From positions 101,261 through 165,260 of the forward strand of contig NZ_CABHYG010000013.1 of assembly GCF_902170785.1 (NCBI RefSeq): a stretch of DNA of 64,000 bases. Reading direction: 5' to 3'. Shown here one piece after another: positions 46,162 through 56,135 of the stretch (position 1 is the first letter of the stretch; the number at the start of each line of letters is the position of its first letter). The DNA comes from Yersinia proxima. Its GTDB lineage: Bacteria > Pseudomonadota > Gammaproteobacteria > Enterobacterales > Enterobacteriaceae. A program made the translations under genes and the position numbers. The notes under the pieces are model-generated. The model was given only the letters and a program-made list of their open reading frames with translations, was not told where the DNA came from and did not search any database.

Positions 46162-47523
46162 ATGTTTGAGAACTTAACTGATCGATTGTCGCGCACACTG
46201 CGCAATATCAGCGGCCGTGGCCGGCTGACAGAAGAGAATATTAAAGAAACGCTACGTGAAGTACGCATGGCGTTACTGGAAGCTGACGTAGCTCTGCCGG
46301 TTGTTCGTGATTTTATTAACCGGGTAAAAGAGCGCGCTGTCGGGCATGAGGTAAATAAGAGCCTTACGCCAGGGCAAGAATTCGTCAAAATCGTTAAAAA
46401 TGAACTTATTGCCGCAATGGGCGAGGTCAATAACGAACTAAACCTGGCTGCTCAACCGCCAGCGGTGGTGTTAATGGCTGGCTTGCAAGGTGCAGGTAAA
46501 ACCACCAGTGTGGCTAAGCTGGGTAAGTTCCTTAAAGAAAAACAGAAGAAAAAGGTGCTGGTTGTTTCCGCTGACGTTTATCGCCCTGCGGCGATCAAAC
46601 AGTTGGAAACCCTGGCTCAGGGTGTTGGCATTGATTTCTTCCCGTCTGATGTGCAGGAAAAACCGATTGATATCGTCAATCGTGCTCTACAGCAGGCGAA
46701 ACTTAAATTTTATGATGTCCTGATTGTCGATACCGCCGGTCGCTTGCACGTTGATGAAGCGATGATGGACGAAATCAAACAAGTTCATGCTGCGATTAAT
46801 CCGGTTGAAACCTTGTTTGTGGTTGATGCCATGACCGGTCAGGATGCTGCCAATACGGCAAAAGCATTTAACGAAGCGCTGCCGCTCACCGGTGTCGTGC
46901 TGACCAAAGTTGATGGTGATGCCCGTGGCGGTGCTGCGTTATCTATCCGTCATATTACCGGCAAGCCGATTAAGTTCCTCGGTGTCGGTGAAAAGTCAGA
47001 TGCACTTGAACCTTTCCATCCCGATCGCGTGGCTTCACGTATTTTGGGAATGGGCGATGTTCTGTCGCTGATTGAAGATATCGAAAGTAAAGTTGACCGT
47101 GCACAAGCGGAAAAACTGGCAACTAAGCTGAAAAAAGGCGATGGCTTCGATCTCAATGACTTCCTGGATCAACTGAAGCAAATGCGCAATATGGGCGGTA
47201 TGGCCAGCATGTTGAGTAAAATGCCAGGTGCGGGCCAGTTGCCAGATAACGTGAAATCGCAGATGGATGACAAGGTGACCGTGCGGATGGAGGCTATCAT
47301 CAACTCGATGACGCTGAAAGAACGCGCCAAGCCAGAAATCATTAAAGGTTCACGTAAGCGCCGTATTGCCACTGGTTCTGGTGTGCAAGTGCAGGATGTT
47401 AACCGCTTACTCAAGCAGTTCGATGAAATGCAGCGCATGATGAAGAAAATGAAAAATGGTGGCCTGGCCAAAATGATGCGTGGCATGAAAGGTATGATGC
47501 CACCGGGTTTCCCTGGCCGCTAA
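46162..47523 (+). CDS. ffh: Signal recognition particle protein
   Basis: The 453-residue GTPase of the bacterial SRP that brings inner-membrane proteins to FtsY. The N domain precedes the G domain with MAGLQGAGKTTSVAK (about 101-115), VVSADVYRPAAIKQLETL, LIVDTAGRL and VLTKVDGDARGGAAL; the C-terminal M domain is methionine-rich (FDEMQRMMKKMKNGG then MMRGMKGMMPPGFPGR) and binds 4.5S RNA. Divergent from ypjD. Confidence 0.97.
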   Translation: MFENLTDRLSRTLRNISGRGRLTEENIKETLREVRMALLEADVALPVVRDFINRVKERAVGHEVNKSLTPGQEFVKIVKNELIAAMGEVNNELNLAAQPPAVVLMAGLQGAGKTTSVAKLGKFLKEKQKKKVLVVSADVYRPAAIKQLETLAQGVGIDFFPSDVQEKPIDIVNRALQQAKLKFYDVLIVDTAGRLHVDEAMMDEIKQVHAAINPVETLFVVDAMTGQDAANTAKAFNEALPLTGVVLTKVDGDARGGAALSIRHITGKPIKFLGVGEKSDALEPFHPDRVASRILGMGDVLSLIEDIESKVDRAQAEKLATKLKKGDGFDLNDFLDQLKQMRNMGGMASMLSKMPGAGQLPDNVKSQMDDKVTVRMEAIINSMTLKERAKPEIIKGSRKRRIATGSGVQVQDVNRLLKQFDEMQRMMKKMKNGGLAKMMRGMKGMMPPGFPGR

Positions 47524-47527
47524 ATGT

Positions 47528-47654
<127 letters not shown>

Positions 47655-47820
47655 TTTCGCGCTGTGATGTTAACCGGCGTGATGTGAGTAAAGATTTCCC
47701 GTTGAAAACAGCGGTAAACGAAGAGAATTGTGCTCATTACAAAACTGGCGCATAGGAATCTACGCTTTAGATTGCTTTTTGCGCCAAAATGAGTAAAATT
47801 TTCGGGCTTTTTATATTGCA

Positions 47821-47850
47821 ACTGGACCCCGTTCCCCGATGGGGTCCAGT
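47821..47850 (+). promoter_or_regulatory. Strong hairpin in the rpsP leader
   Basis: ACTGGACCCC (47821-47830) and GGGGTCCAGT (47841-47850) form a perfect 10-bp stem, followed by TGTTTT, 26 bases before the rpsP start codon. It could be an attenuator of the ribosomal operon or an mRNA-protecting structure. Confidence 0.6.
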
Positions 47851-47875
47851 TGTTTTATTAACTAAAGAGGATGTT

Positions 47876-48124
47876 ATGGTAACAATTCGTTTGGCTCGTG
47901 GCGGCGCTAAAAAGCGTCCGTTCTATCAAGTAGTAGTGACCGACAGCCGTAATGCTCGTGACGGCCGTTTCATCGAACGTGTAGGCTTCTTTAACCCGAT
48001 CGCATCTGGTCAGGCTGAACCTCTGCGTTTGGACCTGGACCGTATCGAACATTGGGTTGGCCTGGGTGCAACAGTTTCTGATCGCGTATCTGCGCTGATC
48101 AAAGAAGCTAAGAAAGCAGCTTAA
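47876..48124 (+). CDS. rpsP: 30S ribosomal protein S16
   Basis: The 82-residue S16, needed for 30S assembly. [21 protein letters not shown] and [13 protein letters not shown] are fully typical. The ATG at 47876 with AAGAGG upstream is used; the open frame starts at 47789 but lies in the hairpin leader. First gene of the rpsP-rimM-trmD-rplS operon. Confidence 0.97.
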   Translation: MVTIRLARGGAKKRPFYQVVVTDSRNARDGRFIERVGFFNPIASGQAEPLRLDLDRIEHWVGLGATVSDRVSALIKEAKKAA

Positions 48125-48145
48125 TCTGTCGCGGTGGTGGTTCTT

Positions 48146-48694
48146 ATGAGCAAGCAACTCAATCCAGTAGTTCCCGAACAGCCGATTGTACTCGGTAAAA
48201 TGGGTTCAACTTACGGCATTCGCGGTTGGCTCAGAGTATTTTCATCCACCGAGAACGCCGAAAGTATTTTTGATTACCAGCCGTGGTTTATCCAGCAGGG
48301 TGGTAAGTGGCAGCATGTCGAGTTGGAAGACTGGAAGCGCCACAGTCAGGATCTGATCATTAAAGTTAAAGGTGTTGATGATCGGGATGCAGCGAATCTA
48401 CTGACCAATTGTGAAATTGTCGTCGATTCCAAACAACTGCCTGAACTGGAAGAGGATGATTACTACTGGAAAGACCTTATGGGCTGTCAGGTAGTAACAA
48501 CCGCGGGTTACGAACTAGGTAAAATCATCGATATGATGGAAACCGGTTCTAACGATGTGATGGTAGTAAAGGCAAACCTGAAAGATGCATTCGGTATGAA
48601 GGAGCGGTTGGTCCCGTTTCTTCATGGGCAGGTTATCAAGAATGTCGATCTCACTGCTCAACGTGTTGAAGTAGATTGGGATCCTGGTTTTTGA
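48146..48694 (+). CDS. rimM: Ribosome maturation factor RimM
   Basis: A 182-residue factor that binds S19 during maturation of the 30S head. The N-terminal [32 protein letters not shown] (about 15-46) and the PRC-barrel end LIPVD-like region ([32 protein letters not shown]) are standard. It starts 21 bases after rpsP; the ATG at 48146 matches the E. coli length. Confidence 0.95.
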   Translation: MSKQLNPVVPEQPIVLGKMGSTYGIRGWLRVFSSTENAESIFDYQPWFIQQGGKWQHVELEDWKRHSQDLIIKVKGVDDRDAANLLTNCEIVVDSKQLPELEEDDYYWKDLMGCQVVTTAGYELGKIIDMMETGSNDVMVVKANLKDAFGMKERLVPFLHGQVIKNVDLTAQRVEVDWDPGF

Positions 48695-48732
48695 CCTCCG
48701 AATTAAACGGCAAAGATGAGTGGAACAAAACA

Positions 48733-49473
48733 ATGTGGATTGGTGTTATTAGCCTGTTTCCCGAGATGTTCCGCGCAATAACCGATTACGGGGTGACTGG
48801 CCGGGCAGTAAAAAATGGCCTGCTGAGCGTGCAGTGTTGGAGTCCTCGTGACTTTACCTACGACCGGCATCGTACCGTGGATGACCGCCCATATGGTGGT
48901 GGCCCGGGAATGTTGATGATGGTGCAACCGCTAAGGGAAGCCATTCATGCAGCAAAAGCAGCGGCAGGCGAGGGAGCAAAGGTGATTTATCTGTCACCTC
49001 AAGGGCGCAAACTGGACCAAACCGGTGTTTGCGAACTGGCGACTAATCAGAAGATGATTCTGGTGTGTGGTCGGTACGAAGGAGTTGATGAGCGCGTAAT
49101 CAAAACCGAAATTGATGAAGAATGGTCAATTGGAGATTACGTTCTCAGCGGTGGCGAGCTACCAGCAATGACTCTGATAGATTCAGTATCCCGCTTTATC
49201 CCGGGTGTGCTGGGTCATCAGGCCTCAGCGGAGGAAGATTCCTTTGTTGATGGATTGTTGGATTGCCCACACTACACTCGTCCTGAGGTGTTAGAAGGGA
49301 TGGAAGTACCGCCAGTTTTACTGTCGGGTAACCATGCCGAGATTCGTCGCTGGCGCTTAAAGCAGTCGCTGGGCCGTACCTGGCTTAGAAGACCTGAACT
49401 TCTAGAAAGCCTAGCTCTGACTGACGAGCAAATGGTGTTGCTGGCTGAGTTCCAACGGGAACACAAGCCCTGA
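48733..49473 (+). CDS. trmD: tRNA (guanine37-N1)-methyltransferase
   Basis: The 246-residue SPOUT-class enzyme that adds m1G at position 37 and prevents frameshifting. [57 protein letters not shown] and the knot region [16 protein letters not shown] are present. The frame is open upstream into rimM, but the ATG at 48733 gives the family start. Third gene of the operon. Confidence 0.97.
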   Translation: MWIGVISLFPEMFRAITDYGVTGRAVKNGLLSVQCWSPRDFTYDRHRTVDDRPYGGGPGMLMMVQPLREAIHAAKAAAGEGAKVIYLSPQGRKLDQTGVCELATNQKMILVCGRYEGVDERVIKTEIDEEWSIGDYVLSGGELPAMTLIDSVSRFIPGVLGHQASAEEDSFVDGLLDCPHYTRPEVLEGMEVPPVLLSGNHAEIRRWRLKQSLGRTWLRRPELLESLALTDEQMVLLAEFQREHKP

Positions 49474-49538
49474 AGCAACAGAACTATGAAAGGAATGTTG
49501 TGCCGCGTGCCAACTTCCTGATATATCAGTTTACCTAG

Positions 49539-49910
<372 letters not shown>

Positions 49911-49950
49911 GGTACAGCTCAGGCTTCATCCAAAAGTTAATAGTTATGAA

Positions 49951-49980
49951 GGGGTTAGCCATGTGCTAACCCCTTTTTTT
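49951..49980 (+). terminator. rplS operon terminator
   Basis: GGGGTTAGC-CATGT-GCTAACCCC (49951-49973) followed by seven T residues. A textbook intrinsic terminator. Confidence 0.92.
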
Positions 49981-49985
49981 ATTCC

Positions 49986-50053
49986 TATACTCGTCATATT
50001 TCAAATTGCATATGCATTAGCTGCCTTCCTGTACTCGAATTATTTAGAGTATA
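49986..50053. repeat. ERIC deletion derivative
   Basis: About 68 bases that keep the two ERIC ends (TATACTCGTCATATTTCAA at one side, CTGCCTTCCTGTACTCGAA and TTTAGAGTATA at the other) but lack the conserved central CACTTACTTGAGTAAGCTC core. It looks like an ERIC with its middle lost. Confidence 0.65.
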
Positions 50054-50117
50054 AAAGATAAATAGAAGGGATATCAGAGGGAATTAGCGTGGCATCACAC
50101 CACGCTATAGATAATGA

Positions 50118-50885
50118 TTAGAGGCCGTAAACCAGAGTTACCGACGTAGTGGTATCGGTATTTTTGGGAGCGCTGGCAGGTGGCTTGGTGTTATAAGTGG
50201 CAACATAGGCTAAACGTAATGCAAAACTTTTATTGATAGCCACGTTCAATGCCGTTTCTGAGTTCAACGTCGTTTCTTCGTTTGCCAGAGCTGAAACGCC
50301 TTCACTGAACACGGTGTTGTCGGTTAACTGATAAGTATAGTTACCGCCAGCATAGGCTAAGGCTTTCGTCGCACGTCCACCTTCATAAAACTCATCATGG
50401 CGAACTCCTGGACCAAATTCCACCCGCAGATTATGCAGTGGTGTGGTCATAATCTGACGACCATAACCGGTGGTTAAAACAGAGCGGGAATCAAAACCGT
50501 TATAACGATCACTCAACCAACTGGCTTGCCCAAACAGGTAATTTCGATCAGTCAAATTATAACGAGTACGGCCACCTAACTGATAACGTTCGGAAGAGCG
50601 TTCATTGTTGGCGCTAGTATTACGGGCCGCCCCCCACAAACTATAAGCGGTATTAGGCTGAAACCAGGTTAACGTTGAGTTGGCAGTCAATGTTGAGTTA
50701 GTGGTATTGCCTGACTGGGCGGTATAACCTGCTTCAACGGTACCATCGAAGCTCTTTTTGGCTGTGGCTGGATCGTCTAAGGCAGTAAAAACAGTCGCGT
50801 CAGCAAGAACTGAGGTGCTGATGAGAGATAAAGCGAGTGTGCTGATATAAAACGGCAACGCCCTGGTATGACGCAAAGAAAACAT
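50118..50885 (-). CDS. DUF481 outer-membrane protein, YdiY-like
   Basis: A 255-residue predicted beta-barrel. A signal peptide (MFSLRHTRALPFYISTLALSLISTSVLA) leads to ADATVFTALDDPATAKKSFDGTVEAGYTAQSGNTTNSTLTANSTLTW, the DUF481 start, and alternating strands follow with a final aromatic-ended strand (TSVTLVYGL). E. coli YdiY is called a salt-induced outer membrane protein. The ATG at 50885 is used; the open frame adds 14 residues upstream. Monocistronic. Confidence 0.83.
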   Translation of the reverse strand: MFSLRHTRALPFYISTLALSLISTSVLADATVFTALDDPATAKKSFDGTVEAGYTAQSGNTTNSTLTANSTLTWFQPNTAYSLWGAARNTSANNERSSERYQLGGRTRYNLTDRNYLFGQASWLSDRYNGFDSRSVLTTGYGRQIMTTPLHNLRVEFGPGVRHDEFYEGGRATKALAYAGGNYTYQLTDNTVFSEGVSALANEETTLNSETALNVAINKSFALRLAYVATYNTKPPASAPKNTDTTTSVTLVYGL

Positions 50886-51121
50886 AATAGGTCCATGGTG
50901 AAGAAAATGATTTTTGTGATGCGGCACGCATTGTAGCAGTTGTGATCCTACTTACTCAGAAGATATTTCGGATTGAATAATTAATTATAATAAGAGGTTT
51001 TTTTTGATGAGTTCATTCTTAAAATGTAATAAACAGCAAGAATCTGCACTTGGATACATACGAGATAAATAAACGAAAGAGCCAGAATTGCTCTGGCCCC
51101 TAATTTAGTTCTCACGTGTTT

Positions 51122-52465
51122 TTACATAAAAGTGGTGACTAACACGTAGCCGGTAATGCATGAACAGATAACACCGATAAGGCCTGGGATAATAAAGCTG
51201 TGGTTAATAATAAATTTGCCAATTTTGGTAGTGCCTGAGCGGTCAAAACCGATACAAGCCAGATCACTTGGGTAGGTTGGCAGAACAAAGTAGCCGTAAG
51301 CTGCAGGGAAGAAGGCAATTAGCATCTTAGGGTCAACACCCAACTGCAATCCCATTGGAGCAATGGCAGTAAGCGCGGCGGCCTGGCTATTAACCAATTT
51401 TGAAACCAGAAATAGAACGATGGCATAGGTCCATGGATGGCCTTTCACCACATCTTCCAGTACGAGTTTCAGGTCACCCATATGAGCCTGGAAGAAGGTA
51501 TCACTCATCCAGGCAACGCCGAATACAGAGAATATGGCTACCATACCCGCCTTGAATACCGCGCCGTTAGAGATATCGCTGGGTTTAACTTTACAACCAA
51601 TCAGAATAACGGCACCGGCAATCAGCATCATCATCTGAATAACCAGATTCATTGATAATGACTGCATTTTGCCTTTAACTTCAAAAGCAGGACGCAGGTC
51701 TGCAAATGCGCCCAGTAAGACAACCAGCGCGATAGCAACGAAAAATATCCCGGTTGACCAATAGGCTTGTTTCGGGAAAACCTGATTTAACAAGGTATCT
51801 GTAGAACCATAGATAAAGTCGCGCTGCTCAGGGTCTTTGATTCTTGCCTGGAAATCTGGGTCTTTATCCAGATCTTTACCACGGCGTAGGCTCCACAATG
51901 CAGCCATCAGCACCCCAACTAAAGACGCTGGCACCGATACGGCCAGAATTTCCAGAATACTATAAGCCTGACCTATACCGTGGTTGGCACCAATAATTGA
52001 TACTAATGACACCACTGCGACCGATACCGGGGAAGCTGTAATTGCCATTTGCGAGGCAACTGATGCAACCGCCATTGGTCGTTCCGGACGAATACCTTTT
52101 TTAATGGCAATATCAGAAATAATAGGGAACATGGTATAAACAACATGTCCGGTGCCACATAAAAAGGTTAATGACCACGTTGTAAATGGTGCCAATAGCG
52201 TAATATGCTGAGGATGTTTTCGTAATAATCGTTCAGCAAATTGCATCATTACATTTAAGCCACCGGCAGTTTGTAATACAGCAGCACATCCAATAACGGC
52301 TAATATTGTCAGCATCACATCGACAGGGGGTTTACCTGGTTCGAGGCCAAAGATAAAAGTCAGAATAAATAAACCAATACCACTTATTAACCCCAGTCCC
52401 ATGCCGCCATAGCGTGTACCGACTAACAGGCAGAGAATTATAATTATAAATTGTAGTGTTATCAT
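51122..52465 (-). CDS. dcuB: Anaerobic C4-dicarboxylate transporter, DcuB type
   Basis: A 447-residue inner-membrane transporter that exchanges fumarate and succinate under anaerobiosis. It resembles E. coli DcuB over its length: GLEPGKPPVDVMLTILAVI (about 41-59), LCGTGHVVYTMFPIISDIAIKKGIRPERPMA (about 102-132), KLVNSQAAALTAIAPM and YFVLPTYPSDLACIGFDRSGTTKIGKFIINHSF. DcuA would be the alternative; the GKPPVDVML text favours DcuB. The start has AAGG upstream. No dcuSR genes are nearby. Confidence 0.85.
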   Translation of the reverse strand: MITLQFIIIILCLLVGTRYGGMGLGLISGIGLFILTFIFGLEPGKPPVDVMLTILAVIGCAAVLQTAGGLNVMMQFAERLLRKHPQHITLLAPFTTWSLTFLCGTGHVVYTMFPIISDIAIKKGIRPERPMAVASVASQMAITASPVSVAVVSLVSIIGANHGIGQAYSILEILAVSVPASLVGVLMAALWSLRRGKDLDKDPDFQARIKDPEQRDFIYGSTDTLLNQVFPKQAYWSTGIFFVAIALVVLLGAFADLRPAFEVKGKMQSLSMNLVIQMMMLIAGAVILIGCKVKPSDISNGAVFKAGMVAIFSVFGVAWMSDTFFQAHMGDLKLVLEDVVKGHPWTYAIVLFLVSKLVNSQAAALTAIAPMGLQLGVDPKMLIAFFPAAYGYFVLPTYPSDLACIGFDRSGTTKIGKFIINHSFIIPGLIGVICSCITGYVLVTTFM

Positions 52466-52806
52466 AATATTACCTTGCTTCCAACATGAATGAAATTCCG
52501 TTGTATTTAGCCGGTTTTAAGCAATAAACATGGCTCTAACTCATTTTTATCTATCAGAGCACAGATTGAATTGATTAAAACCTTGCTAATATCAAGGCTA
52601 TATTGTTTAGTTATGTAATTAATTAAATCTGGGATCTGCCTCTGTTTTTATATCAGTCCGGACTTTTCTAATTAATTAAAGTGGAATTGGAAGGTGCTAA
52701 TAAGATATAAAATCATGTTGTGAAAATAATGTATTAATATTGTTTTAAAAAATCACCAATACCACAATGGTGCAACATATAAATATATCCCAGAGTAAAA
52801 TAGCTG
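52466..52806. other. Upstream region of dcuB
   Basis: 341 bases without a gene, very AT-rich. CCTTG-CTAATAT-CAAGG (about 52581-52597) is a 5-bp inverted repeat. I looked for an FNR site (TTGAT-N4-ATCAA) and found none exact. Confidence 0.4.
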
Positions 52807-53523
52807 TTAGTTAATTCCTAATTTCTCTTTAAGCGGTTTCAAATAACGGCGGCTTACGGGGATATGTTTACCACTGCGGGTGATCACTTCGGCAGAGCCG
52901 TTGTCCATCAACTGTATCTCACCCAGTTGTTCAGTATTCACCATATATTGGCGATGGCAGCGGACAAAAGGGGTTTTCTCTTCCAGCGTTTTGAGTGATA
53001 GCTGGGTATAACCCGATTGTACGGTTCCGACTACATGCACGCCGCTCAGCTCAGAACTGAGATACTCTACCTCTTCAATTTTCAGTAAAAAAATACGGTT
53101 ATGACCGGAACAAGGAATATGGCGCAGCATTGGCTCTGTGATTTTATGTAAATTATTATTTACACTAAGGCCTCTTCTTAGACGAACTAGCGTTTTGGCT
53201 AACCGTTGCTGGTCGAGCGGTTTTAACAGATAGTCAAAGGCATGTTCTTCAAAAGCACGGATAGCATATTCATCGTAAGCGGTAACAAACACGATCTGCG
53301 GCATCTTTTCTGGATTGAGCATCGAAGCCAACTCCAGGCCATTAATTCTCGGCATTTGGATATCGAGAAATATCACATCGGGTTGCAGGCGTTGGATTGC
53401 GGGGATGGCTTCCAGGGCGTTGCTACATTCGGCGACGATCTCAATATCATGTTCTTCACTTAATCTCTCGCGTAAATCTTCACGCGCAGGTTGTTCATCG
53501 TCGACGATGATGACTCTTAACAT
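52807..53523 (-). CDS. btsR: LytTR-type response regulator BtsR
   Basis: A 238-residue response regulator: receiver domain with phospho-acceptor Asp54 (VIFLDIQMPRINGLE) and a C-terminal LytTR DNA-binding domain (TQLSLKTLEEKTPFVRCHRQYMVNTEQL). It matches E. coli BtsR (YehT), which with kinase BtsS senses pyruvate and activates btsT. No histidine kinase lies next to it here, and the neighbours are dcuB and aroF, so it is a solitary regulator in this window. The ATG at 53523 gives the family start MLRVIIVDDEQPAREDLRE. Confidence 0.88.
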   Translation of the reverse strand: MLRVIIVDDEQPAREDLRERLSEEHDIEIVAECSNALEAIPAIQRLQPDVIFLDIQMPRINGLELASMLNPEKMPQIVFVTAYDEYAIRAFEEHAFDYLLKPLDQQRLAKTLVRLRRGLSVNNNLHKITEPMLRHIPCSGHNRIFLLKIEEVEYLSSELSGVHVVGTVQSGYTQLSLKTLEEKTPFVRCHRQYMVNTEQLGEIQLMDNGSAEVITRSGKHIPVSRRYLKPLKEKLGIN

Positions 53524-53637
53524 ACGGCCTCCACAAATTTTCCGCATTTTATCATGGCCTCAGGGGGAGGTTAGGAGCATCTGCAGAAACTGCGACTCAC
53601 CGCAAAAGTCAGAACAAAATATGCCTGTAAATATGCG

Positions 53638-53691
53638 GGTAATTATTTATTTACACATATGGATTGAAATGTTTACACATCGTGATATTGT
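53638..53691 (+). promoter_or_regulatory. aroF promoter with TyrR boxes
   Basis: Two TyrR-like boxes with the invariant G-N14-C spacing: GGTAATTATTTATTTACA (53638-53655) and TGGATTGAAATGTTTACA (53660-53677), centred 22 bases (two turns) apart. A promoter TTGAAA (53664-53669), 16-base spacer, TATTGT (53686-53691) is overlapped by the second box. This predicts repression of aroF-tyrA by tyrosine-bound TyrR. Confidence 0.65.
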
Positions 53692-53751
53692 GGAGACCTC
53701 AAACGACAAACACGCTAAACGACATCCGCTAAACAGAGACAGGTAAAGAAT

Positions 53752-54837
53752 ATGATCATGCAAAAAGATGCGCTCAATAATGTCCACATCAGTGCCGAAC
53801 AAGTACTGATAACGCCGGAAGAACTGAAAAATCAGTTTCCATTGAGCGACAATGATCAGTATGCGATTGCTAGCGCGCGCAAAACCATTGCTGACATTGT
53901 TCAAGGACGAGATCCGCGCTTATTAGTGGTATGTGGTCCTTGCTCTATTCACGATGTGGATGCGGCTCTGGATTATGCGCGTCGTTTGAAAACGCTTTCT
54001 GCACAATTAAGTGACAGCCTGTACATCGTGATGCGTGTCTATTTTGAAAAGCCGAGAACCACGGTCGGTTGGAAAGGTTTGATCAATGATCCGGCAATGG
54101 ACGGCTCTTTTGATGTGGAAAGAGGGTTGCATATTGCACGTCAATTATTGCTGGATTTAGTCGGCATGGGGCTGCCTCTGGCAACTGAAGCGCTGGATCC
54201 GAATAGTCCACAATACTTAGGCGATTTATTCAGTTGGTCAGCTATTGGTGCGCGCACCACTGAATCACAAACTCACCGTGAAATGGCTTCGGGTTTGTCG
54301 ATGCCAGTTGGGTTTAAAAATGGCACTGACGGCAGTTTGGGCACGGCTATTAATGCTATGCGTGCCGCCGCCATGCCACACCGCTTCATGGGGATTAACC
54401 AGTCAGGTCAGGTTTGCTTATTGCAAACGCAGGGAAATCCACACGGTCATGTGATTTTGCGTGGCGGTAAAACACCTAATTACAGTGCACAAGATGTCGC
54501 GCAATGTGAAAAACAGATGCAGGATGCGGGACTCGTTCCATCCTTAATGATAGATTGCAGTCATGGTAATTCGAATAAAGACTATCGTCGTCAGACTGCG
54601 GTCGCTGAATCTGTGGCTGAACAGATCAAGGCTGGCAATCGTTCTATCACTGGTGTGATGCTGGAAAGTAACATTCATGAAGGTAATCAATCCTCTGAGC
54701 AACCACGCGCTGATATGCGCTACGGTGTTTCAGTGACCGATGCCTGTATTGATTGGGACAGTACCGAAACCCTGTTACGAGGCATGCACCAGGAATTACG
54801 TTCAGCGCTGGCGGCACGGACTGCAGAGGAAAAGTAA
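53752..54837 (+). CDS. aroF: DAHP synthase, tyrosine-sensitive isozyme
   Basis: A 361-residue 3-deoxy-D-arabino-heptulosonate 7-phosphate synthase, the first step of aromatic synthesis. Conserved text: [98 protein letters not shown]. It is identified as AroF, not AroG or AroH, by its operon with tyrA and the N-terminus [14 protein letters not shown] codons lie at 53752 and 53758; AGGT is spaced best for the first, homology for the second. Confidence 0.94.
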   Translation: MIMQKDALNNVHISAEQVLITPEELKNQFPLSDNDQYAIASARKTIADIVQGRDPRLLVVCGPCSIHDVDAALDYARRLKTLSAQLSDSLYIVMRVYFEKPRTTVGWKGLINDPAMDGSFDVERGLHIARQLLLDLVGMGLPLATEALDPNSPQYLGDLFSWSAIGARTTESQTHREMASGLSMPVGFKNGTDGSLGTAINAMRAAAMPHRFMGINQSGQVCLLQTQGNPHGHVILRGGKTPNYSAQDVAQCEKQMQDAGLVPSLMIDCSHGNSNKDYRRQTAVAESVAEQIKAGNRSITGVMLESNIHEGNQSSEQPRADMRYGVSVTDACIDWDSTETLLRGMHQELRSALAARTAEEK

Positions 54838-54839
54838 GT

Positions 54840-55961
54840 ATGGTGGCTGAACTGACCGCTTTACGTGATCAAATTGATGAAGTCGATAAAGCACTATTGG
54901 ATTTGCTGGCAAAGCGCCTGCATTTAGTCGCAGAAGTAGGTGAAGTTAAAAGCCGTTATGGTTTGCCTATTTATGTTCCAGACCGTGAGGCGGCGATGTT
55001 GGCCTCACGCCGACAGGAAGCCGAGGCTTTAGGTGTTCCACCTGATTTGATTGAAGACGTATTGCGTCGGATAATGCGAGAGTCTTATACCAGCGAAAAC
55101 GACAAAGGGTTTAAGACGCTATGCCCACAGCTGCGCCCGGTGGTCATCATTGGTGGTGAAGGGCAAATGGGGCGCTTATTTAACCGAATGCTCACACTGT
55201 CCGGATATCAGGTAAAAACGCTTGAGCAACAGGACTGGGCAAAGGCTGAATCTATTTTGGCAGATGCCGGGATGGTGATTGTCAGTGTGCCCATTCATAT
55301 CACTGAAGAAGTGATAGCCCGATTGCCAAAATTGCCGTCAGATTGCATTTTGTTGGATCTTGCTTCAGTCAAAAATAAACCGCTGCAAGCCATGCTCGCT
55401 GCCCATGAAGGGCCGGTGGTAGGATTACACCCAATGTTTGGGCCAGATGTTGGTAGTCTGGCAAAGCAAGTAGTGGTGTATTGCGATGGGCGTGACCCGC
55501 AAGCCTATCAGTGGCTGCTTGAGCAGTTACAGGTGTGGGGCGCGAGATTACATCGTATTAGTGCGGTTGAGCATGACCAGAATATGGCGTTCATTCAAGC
55601 ATTGCGCCATTTTGCAACCTTTGCCTATGGGCTACATTTAGCAGAAGAAAATGTGCAGCTTGAGCAGCTATTGGCGCTCTCTTCACCGATTTATCGGCTG
55701 GAACTGGCCATGGTGGGCCGGCTATTCGCCCAAGATCCACAGCTTTACGCCGACATTATCATGTCATCGGAAGATAATCTGGCGCTGATTAAACGCTATT
55801 ACAAACGTTTTGGTGAGGCGATCACCTTGCTTGAGCAAAGTGATAAACAAGCCTTTGTGCAAAGTTTCCAGAAAGTTGAGCATTGGTTTGGGGATTATGC
55901 GGAACGCTTCCTGGTAGAGAGCCGTTCATTATTGCGTCAGGCGAACGATAATCGCCAGTAA
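54840..55961 (+). CDS. tyrA: Bifunctional chorismate mutase / prephenate dehydrogenase
   Basis: A 373-residue enzyme of tyrosine synthesis. The N-terminal chorismate mutase domain (about 1-90) has [43 protein letters not shown]; the dehydrogenase part starts with an NAD-binding loop [17 protein letters not shown] (about 101-117) and includes [17 protein letters not shown]. It starts two bases after aroF, so the two are coupled. The length is as in E. coli. Confidence 0.96.
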   Translation: MVAELTALRDQIDEVDKALLDLLAKRLHLVAEVGEVKSRYGLPIYVPDREAAMLASRRQEAEALGVPPDLIEDVLRRIMRESYTSENDKGFKTLCPQLRPVVIIGGEGQMGRLFNRMLTLSGYQVKTLEQQDWAKAESILADAGMVIVSVPIHITEEVIARLPKLPSDCILLDLASVKNKPLQAMLAAHEGPVVGLHPMFGPDVGSLAKQVVVYCDGRDPQAYQWLLEQLQVWGARLHRISAVEHDQNMAFIQALRHFATFAYGLHLAEENVQLEQLLALSSPIYRLELAMVGRLFAQDPQLYADIIMSSEDNLALIKRYYKRFGEAITLLEQSDKQAFVQSFQKVEHWFGDYAERFLVESRSLLRQANDNRQ

Positions 55962-55962
55962 T

Positions 55963-56089
<127 letters not shown>

Positions 56090-56135
56090 GATCTCACGTT
56101 GCGTAAAGCCTAATGGAAGAGCCTCAAAAGCGACG

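Noticed and set aside
45969..46430. Minus-strand 153-residue reading frame over the start of ffh
   Set aside because: It is antisense to the highly conserved ffh N domain and its protein has no recognisable features.
52561..52600. FNR site upstream of dcuB
   Set aside because: TTGAATTGATTAA and TTGCTAATATCAA only approximate TTGAT-N4-ATCAA; the spacing does not fit, so I did not call it.
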